Under the pieces are notes generated by a model. It was not told the DNA's origin. It saw only the letters and a list, made by a program, of their open reading frames with translations, and searched no databases. The translations under genes were made by a program, and so were the position numbers. Shown piece by piece: positions 1-5,940 of a DNA stretch of 9,051 bases; the stretch's first letter is position 1; every line of letters starts with the position of its first letter. Origin of the DNA: Hyphomicrobiales bacterium (GTDB taxonomy: Bacteria; Pseudomonadota; Alphaproteobacteria; Rhizobiales; Beijerinckiaceae); the NCBI GenBank assembly GCA_028290085.1, contig JAQGKN010000288.1:1-9051 (forward strand), in the 5' to 3' direction.

Positions 1-413
1 ACGGCGAGCACATTGTCGAGCGACATGGAAATATCCGCGACCACGATCTGCCATGCCGCCTGGGCAAAACTCTTGCGCGGCGCCGCTTCCGCAGCGGCAT
101 CGAGAGAATCGAGATCCTGTTCGTGGCCGGCGCACAATTCGCGCCACATCTTCCAGCACACCCAGAGCAGCAGCACACCGCCCGCCAGCAGCAGGCCGAC
201 GACCTGCAGCAATTGCGTTGTCGCAGCAGCAAAGCAGATGCGGAGCACGGTGGCAGCGATAATGCCGATAAGAATGGCGCGGGCGCGCTGATCCTTCGGC
301 AATCCGGCAGCTGCGAGTCCGATGACGATTGCATTGTCGCCCGCCAGCACGAGGTCGATCATGATGACCTGCGCAAGGGCCGTCAGCGCTTCCATGGTGA
401 AGAGTTCAGTCAT
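1..413 (-). CDS. TerC family (YjbE-like) integral membrane protein, N-terminal part, runs off left edge
   Basis: About 137 residues are present and the frame is still open at the window edge. The reading begins MTELFTMEALTALAQ. It contains the two acidic membrane motifs of the TerC family, DLVLAGDNAIVIGLA near residues 20-34 and ADISMSLDN near 127-135. The spacing and the hydrophilic loop between them (after WKMWRELCAG) fit the short YjbE subfamily. TerC/YjbE/Alx proteins are inner-membrane proteins linked to metal-ion homeostasis, often manganese export, and to tellurite or pH response; the substrate of this one is not shown by the sequence. The ATG at 413 is preferred; the Shine-Dalgarno is weak (GAG a few bases upstream). 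An ATG at 395 is an alternative with no better ribosome site. The upstream gene on this strand ends at 647, and the 233-nt leader between them carries a terminator-like hairpin and a palindrome, so this gene probably has its own promoter. Confidence 0.92.
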   Translation of the reverse strand, partial: MTELFTMEALTALAQVIMIDLVLAGDNAIVIGLAAAGLPKDQRARAILIGIIAATVLRICFAAATTQLLQVVGLLLAGGVLLLWVCWKMWRELCAGHEQDLDSLDAAAEAAPRKSFAQAAWQIVVADISMSLDNVLA

Positions 414-484
414 TTCTCAGGTCCCACTCCGGGTCGAATGTGAAGTGGCCGGGAAATTGTCTCACCTGTCCCATTCACTCGTCC

Positions 485-501
485 GTACGATCGGTTCGTA
501 C
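485..501. promoter_or_regulatory. Palindrome in the terC leader, candidate operator
   Basis: GTACGATCGGTTCGTAC has perfect 6-bp arms (GTACGA/TCGTAC) around a 5-bp centre. It extends to 481-505 with a further GTC/GAC match across one mismatch. Size and form resemble operators of TetR-type dimeric repressors. It lies 72-88 bp upstream of the TerC start and downstream of the terminator-like hairpin, where an operator for that gene would be expected. No -35/-10 pair is convincing here, and the element could also form a hairpin in the transcript. Binding by any regulator is inference. Confidence 0.35.
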
Positions 502-520
502 TGACGGCAGTGTGTTGTTG

Positions 521-595
521 GCAAGAAAGAGAAACCAGGCCACGGATCATCCAGTCCGACATCACAGCAGAAGCTGTCAGAGGGGCCCGGCCTGG
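521..595 (-). terminator. Branched hairpin followed by a T-rich tract, likely terminator after the 94-aa gene
   Basis: On the minus strand an outer stem CCAGGCC (595-589) pairs with GGCCTGG (541-535), extendable by a G-U pair. It is followed directly by the pyrimidine tract TTTCTCTTTCTT, as in intrinsic terminators. The long loop is itself structured: ACAGC-TTCT-GCTGT makes a second hairpin, and CGGA/TCCG can make a third, giving a possible three-way junction. The simplest reading is a terminator 52 nt beyond the stop codon of the 94-aa gene. The long, branched interior is unusual for a plain terminator, so a regulatory leader for the TerC gene is a second possibility. Confidence 0.45.
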
Positions 596-646
596 CAACC
601 ATGAAATTAGCGGCGCGCCATCGACCTGGCAAGGGCCGCTCTGCCT

Positions 647-931
647 CTACTGAGGCCGTGGGCTCGGCATGCCAGCCAAATCGGCGCGCAAGCTCGCGAT
701 CACGCGTTCAAGCAAGATCTCTCGACTGCGCTGATTCGGAAGTGCGGCCAGATAGGCCGAAATCATGCCGGTTGCGGCAACGCAGACCTCGGAAACCCGC
801 ACGCCATCGCCGTGAAAGTGCTCAAGTACAACTTCATGAAGCTTAAGCTCTAAGGGCTCTTGTGGACCTGTCACCATATTATTTTCTGCCAAGTTCAAGT
901 TACACGCGGGTTGATCTGAAAATTCAAACAT
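647..931 (-). CDS. Hypothetical 94-aa protein, unrecognised
   Basis: I do not recognise a family. It is supported as a gene by an ATG start preceded by a good ribosome site (AAGGGGCG about 7 nt upstream of 931), a plausible soluble composition, and a terminator-like hairpin just after its TAG stop. The first 25 residues are polar and probably disordered. From about residue 28 the sequence looks amphipathic and helical (LKLHEVVLEHF, then VCVAATGMISAYLAAL, then ILLERVIASLRADLAG). There is no signal peptide, no membrane helix long enough to be convincing, and no metal-binding cluster. An internal ATG at residue 19 is a possible later start. Its upstream region is shared with the divergently transcribed PilZ gene. 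Confidence 0.6.
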   Translation of the reverse strand: MFEFSDQPACNLNLAENNMVTGPQEPLELKLHEVVLEHFHGDGVRVSEVCVAATGMISAYLAALPNQRSREILLERVIASLRADLAGMPSPRPQ

Positions 932-1214
932 AGCAACGCCCCTTCGCGGCGAGGTGCTTGTTTGTCGACATGAACCTCAAGGCGCTGGAGCCGCGCCACG
1001 ATCTTTTCAACGCTCCAAACTCTAGCCTCCACGTCGCGAAAATCACAAGACAGCCTGAAACGTTGCCTTAGGTTTCGGCGAGCGACGCATCCAAAAAAAC
1101 AGAAATTAATTTAGAAAGTTCCAATGTCTGCACCACGTTAGCAAAATATTATCACGCGCCCGTGATGGTTAAGGAGAAATCGCGCACATCACCGCCTACG
1201 GGGCAAGAACAAGA
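932..1214. other. Divergent intergenic spacer between the 94-aa gene and the PilZ gene
   Basis: No gene is supported in this 283-bp stretch. It must hold the promoters of both flanking genes. A locally AT-rich part (about 1091-1150) precedes the PilZ gene, but I cannot assign a confident -35/-10 pair. A perfect AAGGAG at 1171-1176 is followed by no usable start codon: the PilZ frame has a TAA at 1170-1172 and no ATG, GTG or TTG before 1215. Confidence 0.5.
1151..1166. promoter_or_regulatory. 16-bp palindrome upstream of the PilZ gene
   Basis: ATCACGCGCCCGTGAT has perfect 6-bp arms (ATCACG/CGTGAT) around a 4-bp centre. It sits 49 bp upstream of the PilZ start, just after an AT-rich stretch and just before AAGGAG. 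It could be a dimeric regulator's operator or a 5'-untranslated hairpin. Which one cannot be told from the sequence. Confidence 0.3.
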
Positions 1215-1853
1215 ATGTCTCCAACCCTGTCTGCCTCCTTCCGCCGCTTCCTCGCCAAGAAGGAGCACCTCACTTCGCAAGGCGAGGGACGTCGCCACAT
1301 GCGCGTGGAAGCGCGTCTCGTGGGCCGGGGGATGCTGGCGGATGGGACTGAGTTCGACTGCGTAACCTCCGACGTCTCGGCCGGCGGCATGTCGATTGTC
1401 GCCGACGTCAAACCGTCTGTCGGCCAACGGCTGGTCGTCTACCTCGAACTGATCGGGGGACTGGAAGGCGAGGTGATCCGCGCCACCAACACTGGCTTTG
1501 GGATGACCTTCAACGCCACGCTCCGCAAACGTGACAAGATCGCGGATCAGCTGACCTGGCTGATCAATCGCGACATTCTGGGCACCGATGGGCTGCGACA
1601 GCACGAGCGTATCAAGCCGCGCCAGCTAGCCTACACCGCGCAATGGGGCGTGCTGGAGGAATGCGACGTGAAGATCATCGATATCTCGCGGACGGGCGTC
1701 GCGGTTCTATCGCCGCGTATCCCGCCTATCGGCGCGCGCGTCAGCATCGGAACGACGCGGGGTAAAGTCGTGCGCACGCTCCAGGGCGGTTTCGCCATGG
1801 AGTTTTCCCGAGCTGTCGCAGTGGAAAATTTCGACGTCGATTTGAAGCTCTGA
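1215..1853 (+). CDS. Tandem PilZ-domain protein (predicted c-di-GMP receptor)
   Basis: The 212-aa soluble protein has two PilZ domains in a row. The first spans about residues 25-105, with the RxxxR motif at R26-R30 (RRHMR) and DxSxxG at D53-S55-G58 (DVSAGG). The second spans about 130-205, with RIKPR at R132-R136 and DISRTG at D156-S158-G161. Both copies keep the canonical c-di-GMP-contacting residues, so both could bind the second messenger. There is no attached enzymatic or membrane domain, so it is probably a stand-alone effector acting on a partner in motility, envelope or polysaccharide control. The ATG at 1215 is the only usable start in frame; its ribosome site is weak (GGGGCAAG), while a better AAGGAG lies about 40 nt upstream. 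It converges on the chromate-transporter pair with 12 bp between stop codons and no obvious terminator in that gap. Confidence 0.93.
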   Translation: MSPTLSASFRRFLAKKEHLTSQGEGRRHMRVEARLVGRGMLADGTEFDCVTSDVSAGGMSIVADVKPSVGQRLVVYLELIGGLEGEVIRATNTGFGMTFNATLRKRDKIADQLTWLINRDILGTDGLRQHERIKPRQLAYTAQWGVLEECDVKIIDISRTGVAVLSPRIPPIGARVSIGTTRGKVVRTLQGGFAMEFSRAVAVENFDVDLKL

Positions 1854-1865
1854 AGCCTCAGCTTG

Positions 1866-2405
1866 TCAGAAATAACCAAAGCGCGCGGCAACGACGCCAA
1901 CTGCTACTGCGACCGATAGCGGCAACAGCGGATTGGTGCGCGCAAGCGCGACATGGATCGCAACACCCGCCGCCAGCACCACGCCGAGCCAGTGATGGAT
2001 CGAAGCCTGTGCCGTCACGAGCGCGCTCGCGCAGATAAGTCCAACCACCAGCGGCGGCAGGCTACGCTTCGTCATCATGTACCAGCGAGCGTGGGCCAGC
2101 CGCTTTTCGCCGCGTCCAGCCATCAGCGCGATCGTGCTCGTGGGTAGAATGGTCGCCAATGTCGCTACGGCGAGGCCGGGCCATCCCGCAACACGCCAGC
2201 CGAGCATTGTCATCAGCAGAATGTTCGGGCCAGGTGCGACCTGCGACAGGGCGAAAGCTGAGGCGAATTGATCGTCGCCCATCCAGTGCTGCACCTCCAC
2301 CGCCTGCCGGTGAATTTCCGGAATCATCGCAGAAATGCCGCCGACAGAAAAAATTGCGGTCGTGAAGAACGTCAGGCCCATGGCCCAGAGAACGTCATTT
2401 TTCAC
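1866..2405 (-). CDS. Chromate transporter (CHR superfamily), short-chain half, second of pair
   Basis: This is a short-chain CHR membrane protein of about 179 residues. It carries the family signatures near the N terminus: FSVGGISAMIPEIHRQ, a glycine pair after the first helix, and QVAPGPN. Four to five hydrophobic segments follow, up to a C terminus ending AARFGYF. Short CHR proteins work in pairs as two halves of the exporter that moves chromate out of the cell. The GTG at 2405 is chosen because GGAGG lies 7 nt upstream; a GTG two codons earlier (2411) would be only about 2 nt from that site. The start overlaps the end of the upstream half by 11 nt, and the ribosome site lies inside that gene, so translation is probably coupled. 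Whether the substrate is chromate or another oxyanion cannot be read from the sequence. Confidence 0.92.
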   Translation of the reverse strand: MKNDVLWAMGLTFFTTAIFSVGGISAMIPEIHRQAVEVQHWMGDDQFASAFALSQVAPGPNILLMTMLGWRVAGWPGLAVATLATILPTSTIALMAGRGEKRLAHARWYMMTKRSLPPLVVGLICASALVTAQASIHHWLGVVLAAGVAIHVALARTNPLLPLSVAVAVGVVAARFGYF

Positions 2406-2997
2406 GGGCACCCCTCCAGAAGCTCACGGCAACCGCGATGGGAGCGAGAACGATAAGCGTCAGCACCAGCGGCAGGCGCAATAAACCGATGGACGTGAAG
2501 CTCAGCGCTGCGAAGATAATCGCCGAACGCGAGTCCAGGATGGTCTTGCCCAGCTTGAAGCCAGTCCCGAAAATCAGGCCAGCCGCACCGGCCGCGGCCG
2601 CGTTGGTTGCGGCGATCACATCGGGATAGGACGAATATTCGTCATAGACCGTGGCGAGACCGACGAGGATGATGATGGGCATGCAGGTCAGGCCCGTAAG
2701 CGCCAGAACCGCGCCCCAAAACCCGTGAAAACGGTCGCCGATAATGGCCGACATGTTGACGAGGTTTGCGCCCGGCAGCACCTGCCCCAAGCCCAGAACA
2801 GAAGCATATTCTGAGTTGCTGAGCCATTTCCGCCGTTCGACGATGACGTGATGGGCGGCAGCAGCGATGCCACCGAAGCCGAACATGCCGACGAGCAGAA
2901 AGCCGGTGAACAACTCGATACGCGTCATGGGCGCGCGTAGGGCGGGAGTGGGCGGATCGAAAAAAGGTTCAGGCACTCTGATCTCGGTGGAACGCAA
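2395..2997 (-). CDS. Chromate transporter (CHR superfamily), short-chain half, first of pair
   Basis: This is a membrane protein of up to 200 residues and the partner half of the downstream CHR gene. The motif FGFGG follows the first helix, then the conserved RRKWL segment and GQVLPGANLVN, the counterpart of the PGPN motif in the other half; further hydrophobic helices run to the polar tail FWRGAREK. Different motifs in the two halves fit an antiparallel heterodimer of short CHR proteins. The start is not settled. The longest frame begins with TTG at 2997 without a clear ribosome site. A GTG at 2976 has a weak GAG at good spacing. An ATG at 2928 (MTRIELFTGF) starts right at the first helix and would still give a complete domain. 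The 98 bp upstream lead to the zinc-ribbon gene on the same strand. Confidence 0.92.
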   Translation of the reverse strand: MRSTEIRVPEPFFDPPTPALRAPMTRIELFTGFLLVGMFGFGGIAAAAHHVIVERRKWLSNSEYASVLGLGQVLPGANLVNMSAIIGDRFHGFWGAVLALTGLTCMPIIILVGLATVYDEYSSYPDVIAATNAAAAGAAGLIFGTGFKLGKTILDSRSAIIFAALSFTSIGLLRLPLVLTLIVLAPIAVAVSFWRGAREK

Positions 2998-3095
2998 AAT
3001 GGGAAAGGCGCGCCACTATTGTCAGTCTCGGCTACTTGCGCAAGCAGCGTCCCGTCGATTTCGGGCATCATCGACTGCTCTGCAACGCAGCACGA

Positions 3096-3263
3096 TCAAT
3101 GAGGCTCAGGCGTCGGCTGCAACGTCTTGAGGGCGGTTGCGACAGAAAAAAGCGAATGACAACGCGGGCATGAAACAAGCCGCACACTCCGCTCGCGTTC
3201 CTTCACGACCAACTGACGGCAATGCGGGCAGTAGATCGAAACAATTGCGTCTTGATGTGTCAT
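3096..3263 (-). CDS. Small zinc-ribbon protein (MJ0042-like), 55 aa
   Basis: The 55-residue product has two CPxC knuckles, C12-P-H-C15 and C32-P-R-C35, with a 16-residue linker. This matches small zinc ribbons resembling the MJ0042 type, in which the second knuckle is followed by an aromatic (here CHSLF). Basic residues (KERERSVR) fill the linker. The ATG at 3263 is supported by GAGG about 9 nt upstream; an ATG four codons earlier (3275) lacks a good site, although the frame is open further upstream. The protein could bind nucleic acid or a partner protein, and the sequence does not say which. It lies 98 nt upstream of the chromate-transporter pair on the same strand, so it may be cotranscribed with it. 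Confidence 0.68.
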   Translation of the reverse strand: MTHQDAIVSIYCPHCRQLVVKERERSVRLVSCPRCHSLFSVATALKTLQPTPEPH

Positions 3264-3809
3264 GGCAGGCCTCATTTGTACTCTACGAAAACAGGCAAAC
3301 ACCTGCCGCATCGCGCCGCACAACGCGCCATGACTGGTGGATGTCTCCAGCTCAGGTCCGAAAGAAGTTGACCGTGTGCGGCAAATGCAGCCGCGCTCCG
3401 CCTTTTTGGCGCCAGACCCGTCCCGGGCCATGGCACGTGCAGCAAATCAGACGCACTGCACGAAACGGGGCGGCGCCGCAGTCAATCCGCTCGCCGATAC
3501 AGATTGAATGCGCGAAACATTGTGCGGTTCCAGACACTTCCAGAATCGTCGGGCCAAAATTTCCTTTAGTTCCCGATGATTGGACACAACGTTGAGTGAT
3601 GGGAATGGCATCAAACCCGCAAAGCCATAACGAAAGCGGGACAATGGCGAAGGCTGCGGGCCGACGAGCGCGATGACGAAGTCGTGACACCGATCAGCTC
3701 TGCCGAGCAGAAAACACTTCCATTTTTGGGGCACCCGAAACCAGTGACTGCCAATGAGTCCAAACGAGCGTTGGAATCTGGCGACCCGAGGCTAGGCCTT
3801 GGCTGCGGG
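3264..3809. other. Gene-free stretch between the MFS exporter and the zinc-ribbon gene
   Basis: I see no supportable gene in these 546 bp. Open frames exist on both strands, but none has a ribosome site, a recognisable motif or a sensible composition, and the longest on the plus strand also runs antisense through the zinc-ribbon gene. The region must contain the promoter of the zinc-ribbon gene and the 3' end of the MFS transcript. No strong stem plus T-run was found after the MFS stop codon. A decayed gene too degraded to identify is possible. Confidence 0.45.
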
Positions 3810-5312
3810 CTAGACGCGCCGCATCGGGTTCGACCAGGCGAGCACCATTCCAACACTTGTGAACACGCCAAGCGCCATGAATGCGAGGCGGAACGCATCG
3901 GCAACCTCTTTCTGCAGGATTTCCCTGCGGGCTGCGTCGATCCCAGCAAATGCCTCCGGTCCCAGCTCGACCGCGCGGCCAAACAGGGCCGCCGCCTCCG
4001 GGTCGCTCACGCGCAGATGGGCGAAGAGCAGGGCGCCCAGCAATGCGGTGCCCAATGCAGCACCGATGGAACGCGAGAACTGAACGGCGGCGGCTGAAGC
4101 GCCGAGCATCTTCGGCCCGGCCGCCGTCTGCGTCGTGATCTGAACGACGCCCATGACGGAGCCCATGAACAGTGAGTTCACCGTCAGCAGTAGGGAAATC
4201 TGGCCCAATGTCATTACGGGCGCCGCGAGCGCGAAAGTGAACAATGTGAGAGACGCAAAAACAAGACCGACTGAAGGGAAGAACATGGTGAGTCCCGTGC
4301 GGCTCACCATGCGCCCGGTGAGAATGGCGCCTATGCCAATGCCCGCTGTGATCGGCAACAGCAGGTACCCCGTCTGCGAGGGCGATGTGCCCCGCACCAC
4401 GCGAAGGTAAATCGGCACGAATGAGACCAGCGCGGTCAGCGCCGCGCCGTGACAGGCTGCAAGCGCATTTGCCTGCCAGATCGCTGCGCGTCGAAGCAGG
4501 TTGATGGAAAGCAGCGGCGCCGTCTCGCGCGACTCCTGGCGTAGAAGCAGGACGAGAGAGACGAGCGAAAGCGCGAGCAGCCCGAGAATGACGCCAATCG
4601 CCCGCTCGTCGAAATGCTGCGCCTGCTCCAACGCCAGTAGCAACGGCAAAATGAAGCCGATAAAATAAACCAGCCCGAGAACGTCGAACCGCCAGCCGTG
4701 CGCGCGCACGCTCGCCATGCCCTTCAGCCGAAACACCATGAGCACAGCAATGATGCACAGGGGGGCGTTGACGAGAAACACCATGCGCCAGCCCAGATGC
4801 TCGGTGATCCAGCCGCCGGCCACGGGGCCGAAGGCTGCCGACGTAATGGCGACAGTTGCCAGATAGCCCTGGTAATTGCCACGCTCTCGCGGCGGGATCA
4901 CTTCGCCGATCATGGCTTGAGAGAGCGTGATGAGGCCTCCGCCGCCAAACCCTTGCAGCACGCGCGCAGCTGAGAGCAGCAGCACCGTGGGGGTCGCCGC
5001 GCAAAGCAGTGAAGACGCGAAGAACAAGCCGAGAGCGAAGAACATCAGTCGACGGCGCCCGAAGGTGTCGCCCAGATAGCCGTAGACGGGCGCCGCGATC
5101 GTCGTCGCGATCAGATAGGAGACGACGACCCATGACACGCGTTCGACATCGCCGAGTTCGCTCGCGATGGTTGGAAGCGCAGTTGCAACGATGGTCTGGT
5201 CCACGATGGCCAGAAACATGGGGATCATGATGGAGGGGAATACGGATAAGAACAGCTTTCGTGACGAGGGAGCCTTCTGTGCGGCGTCGCTCTCGCTTTT
5301 TTCCTGACTCAC
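3810..5312 (-). CDS. MFS drug-type exporter, DHA2 (EmrB/QacA) family, 14 helices
   Basis: The 500-aa protein has the length and motif order of DHA2 proton-driven exporters. DQTIVATALPTIASELG (residues 37-53) is the motif of the first helix. Motif A GYLGDTFGRRR lies at 77-87, RVLQGFGGGG at 116-125 and motif C GPVAGGWI at 161-168, followed by WRMVFLVNAP. Hydrophobic segments continue to about residue 420, then a polar domain, and a last helix precedes the C terminus. Such proteins export hydrophobic or cationic compounds across the inner membrane. The substrate is not shown, and no membrane-fusion partner (EmrA-like) is adjacent. The GTG at 5312 is supported by GGAG about 7 nt upstream. The DUF930 gene ends 70 nt upstream on the same strand, so the two may share a transcript. 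Confidence 0.95.
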   Translation of the reverse strand: MSQEKSESDAAQKAPSSRKLFLSVFPSIMIPMFLAIVDQTIVATALPTIASELGDVERVSWVVVSYLIATTIAAPVYGYLGDTFGRRRLMFFALGLFFASSLLCAATPTVLLLSAARVLQGFGGGGLITLSQAMIGEVIPPRERGNYQGYLATVAITSAAFGPVAGGWITEHLGWRMVFLVNAPLCIIAVLMVFRLKGMASVRAHGWRFDVLGLVYFIGFILPLLLALEQAQHFDERAIGVILGLLALSLVSLVLLLRQESRETAPLLSINLLRRAAIWQANALAACHGAALTALVSFVPIYLRVVRGTSPSQTGYLLLPITAGIGIGAILTGRMVSRTGLTMFFPSVGLVFASLTLFTFALAAPVMTLGQISLLLTVNSLFMGSVMGVVQITTQTAAGPKMLGASAAAVQFSRSIGAALGTALLGALLFAHLRVSDPEAAALFGRAVELGPEAFAGIDAARREILQKEVADAFRLAFMALGVFTSVGMVLAWSNPMRRV

Positions 5313-5382
5313 TACGTTCTCCGTCGATACCCGCCGCGCCCGTTCCGTGGTCGCGTCAAACCCAATTGCCTGCGCTCTTGGT

Positions 5383-5778
5383 TCACCAAAGGCCCAAGGT
5401 TTTCCAGTCGCTCTTTGGAATTGGTGCAGCTATCTTGAAGGTAAACGACGATGCTTCGAGCGCGCCCTTTGTAACATTACAAGCATAGCTGAACTTGTAC
5501 CATTGGTCGTTCTGGCGCAGAGCGCCGCCGTCGCCAGAGAGACGCGTGTCAGTACCCTTCGGGGTCGATAATGCGTCTATCATAACTTTGTCGACCTTGC
5601 GGAACGCGCTATCGTGCGACACTGCGGCGAGAGCGGCAATATCGCAAACCTGCACAATTCGCGTTTCGGGATCCAGAAGCATGAGGCTTCTTTGCGTACG
5701 TGCATCCATGGCACGAGCAGGAAGACAAAAGGAAGCTGCAACACAAGTAAAAACGGAAAGTTGAAGGCGCGCGTTCAA
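5383..5778 (-). CDS. DUF930 domain protein, secreted, 131 aa
   Basis: After a signal peptide (about residues 1-23, ending LPARA before MDA) the mature part follows the DUF930 pattern. It has LDPETRIVQVCD with the first conserved cysteine, DNA-encoded spacing to QWYKFSYACNVTK with the second, then a FTFKIAAPIPKSDW segment close to the C terminus. The two cysteines probably form a disulfide in the periplasm. The function of DUF930 is unknown; it is found mainly in Hyphomicrobiales. I place the start at TTG 5778 because GAGG lies 7 nt upstream and this start gives a clean signal peptide. A TTG at 5808 is the longest option, and an ATG at the MDA position would remove the export signal. It is followed 70 nt later by the MFS gene. 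Confidence 0.88.
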   Translation of the reverse strand: MNARLQLSVFTCVAASFCLPARAMDARTQRSLMLLDPETRIVQVCDIAALAAVSHDSAFRKVDKVMIDALSTPKGTDTRLSGDGGALRQNDQWYKFSYACNVTKGALEASSFTFKIAAPIPKSDWKTLGLW

Positions 5779-5898
5779 ATTTCGACCTCGGACAGTTGCG
5801 ACTTGCAATGAATCGCGTGGAACATGAGTCCACAGGACGCAACATGCAAGCTTGTCGGTGAGTTCTGGCTCAAGCGCATCGACGCGTCAAAATATGCG

Positions 5899-5919
5899 TC
5901 AGGTACAGCTTACGCCTGA
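5899..5919 (-). terminator. Weak hairpin after the O-antigen ligase gene, possible terminator
   Basis: On the minus strand TCAGG (5919-5915) can pair with CCTGA (5903-5899), and GCATATTTTG follows. The stem is short and the T-run has four bases, so this is a weak candidate. It lies in the 162-bp gap between the ligase stop codon (5941) and the DUF930 start. Confidence 0.28.
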
Positions 5920-5940
5920 TGCCTGTGCGAGGCTTGCCGT

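Noticed and set aside
410..598. 62-aa minus-strand frame overlapping the terC leader
   Set aside because: It overlaps the terminator-like structure and the TerC start and shows no protein-like features.
414..600. yybP-ykoY (manganese) riboswitch in front of the TerC-type gene
   Set aside because: Expected from the gene family, but I find neither the conserved GGGGAGUAG-type segment nor the partner loop in the minus-strand leader; only unrelated stems are visible.
1152..1604. 150-aa minus-strand open frame antisense to the PilZ gene
   Set aside because: It lies opposite a clearly coding tandem-PilZ frame and has no ribosome site or recognisable domain.
3137..3595. 152-aa plus-strand open frame
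   Set aside because: It runs antisense through the zinc-ribbon gene, has no domain and a noise-like composition.
3694..5133. 479-aa minus-strand open frame
   Set aside because: It is the alternate frame of the MFS exporter gene: arginine- and alanine-rich, with no membrane pattern or motifs, while the 3810-5312 frame has all family motifs.
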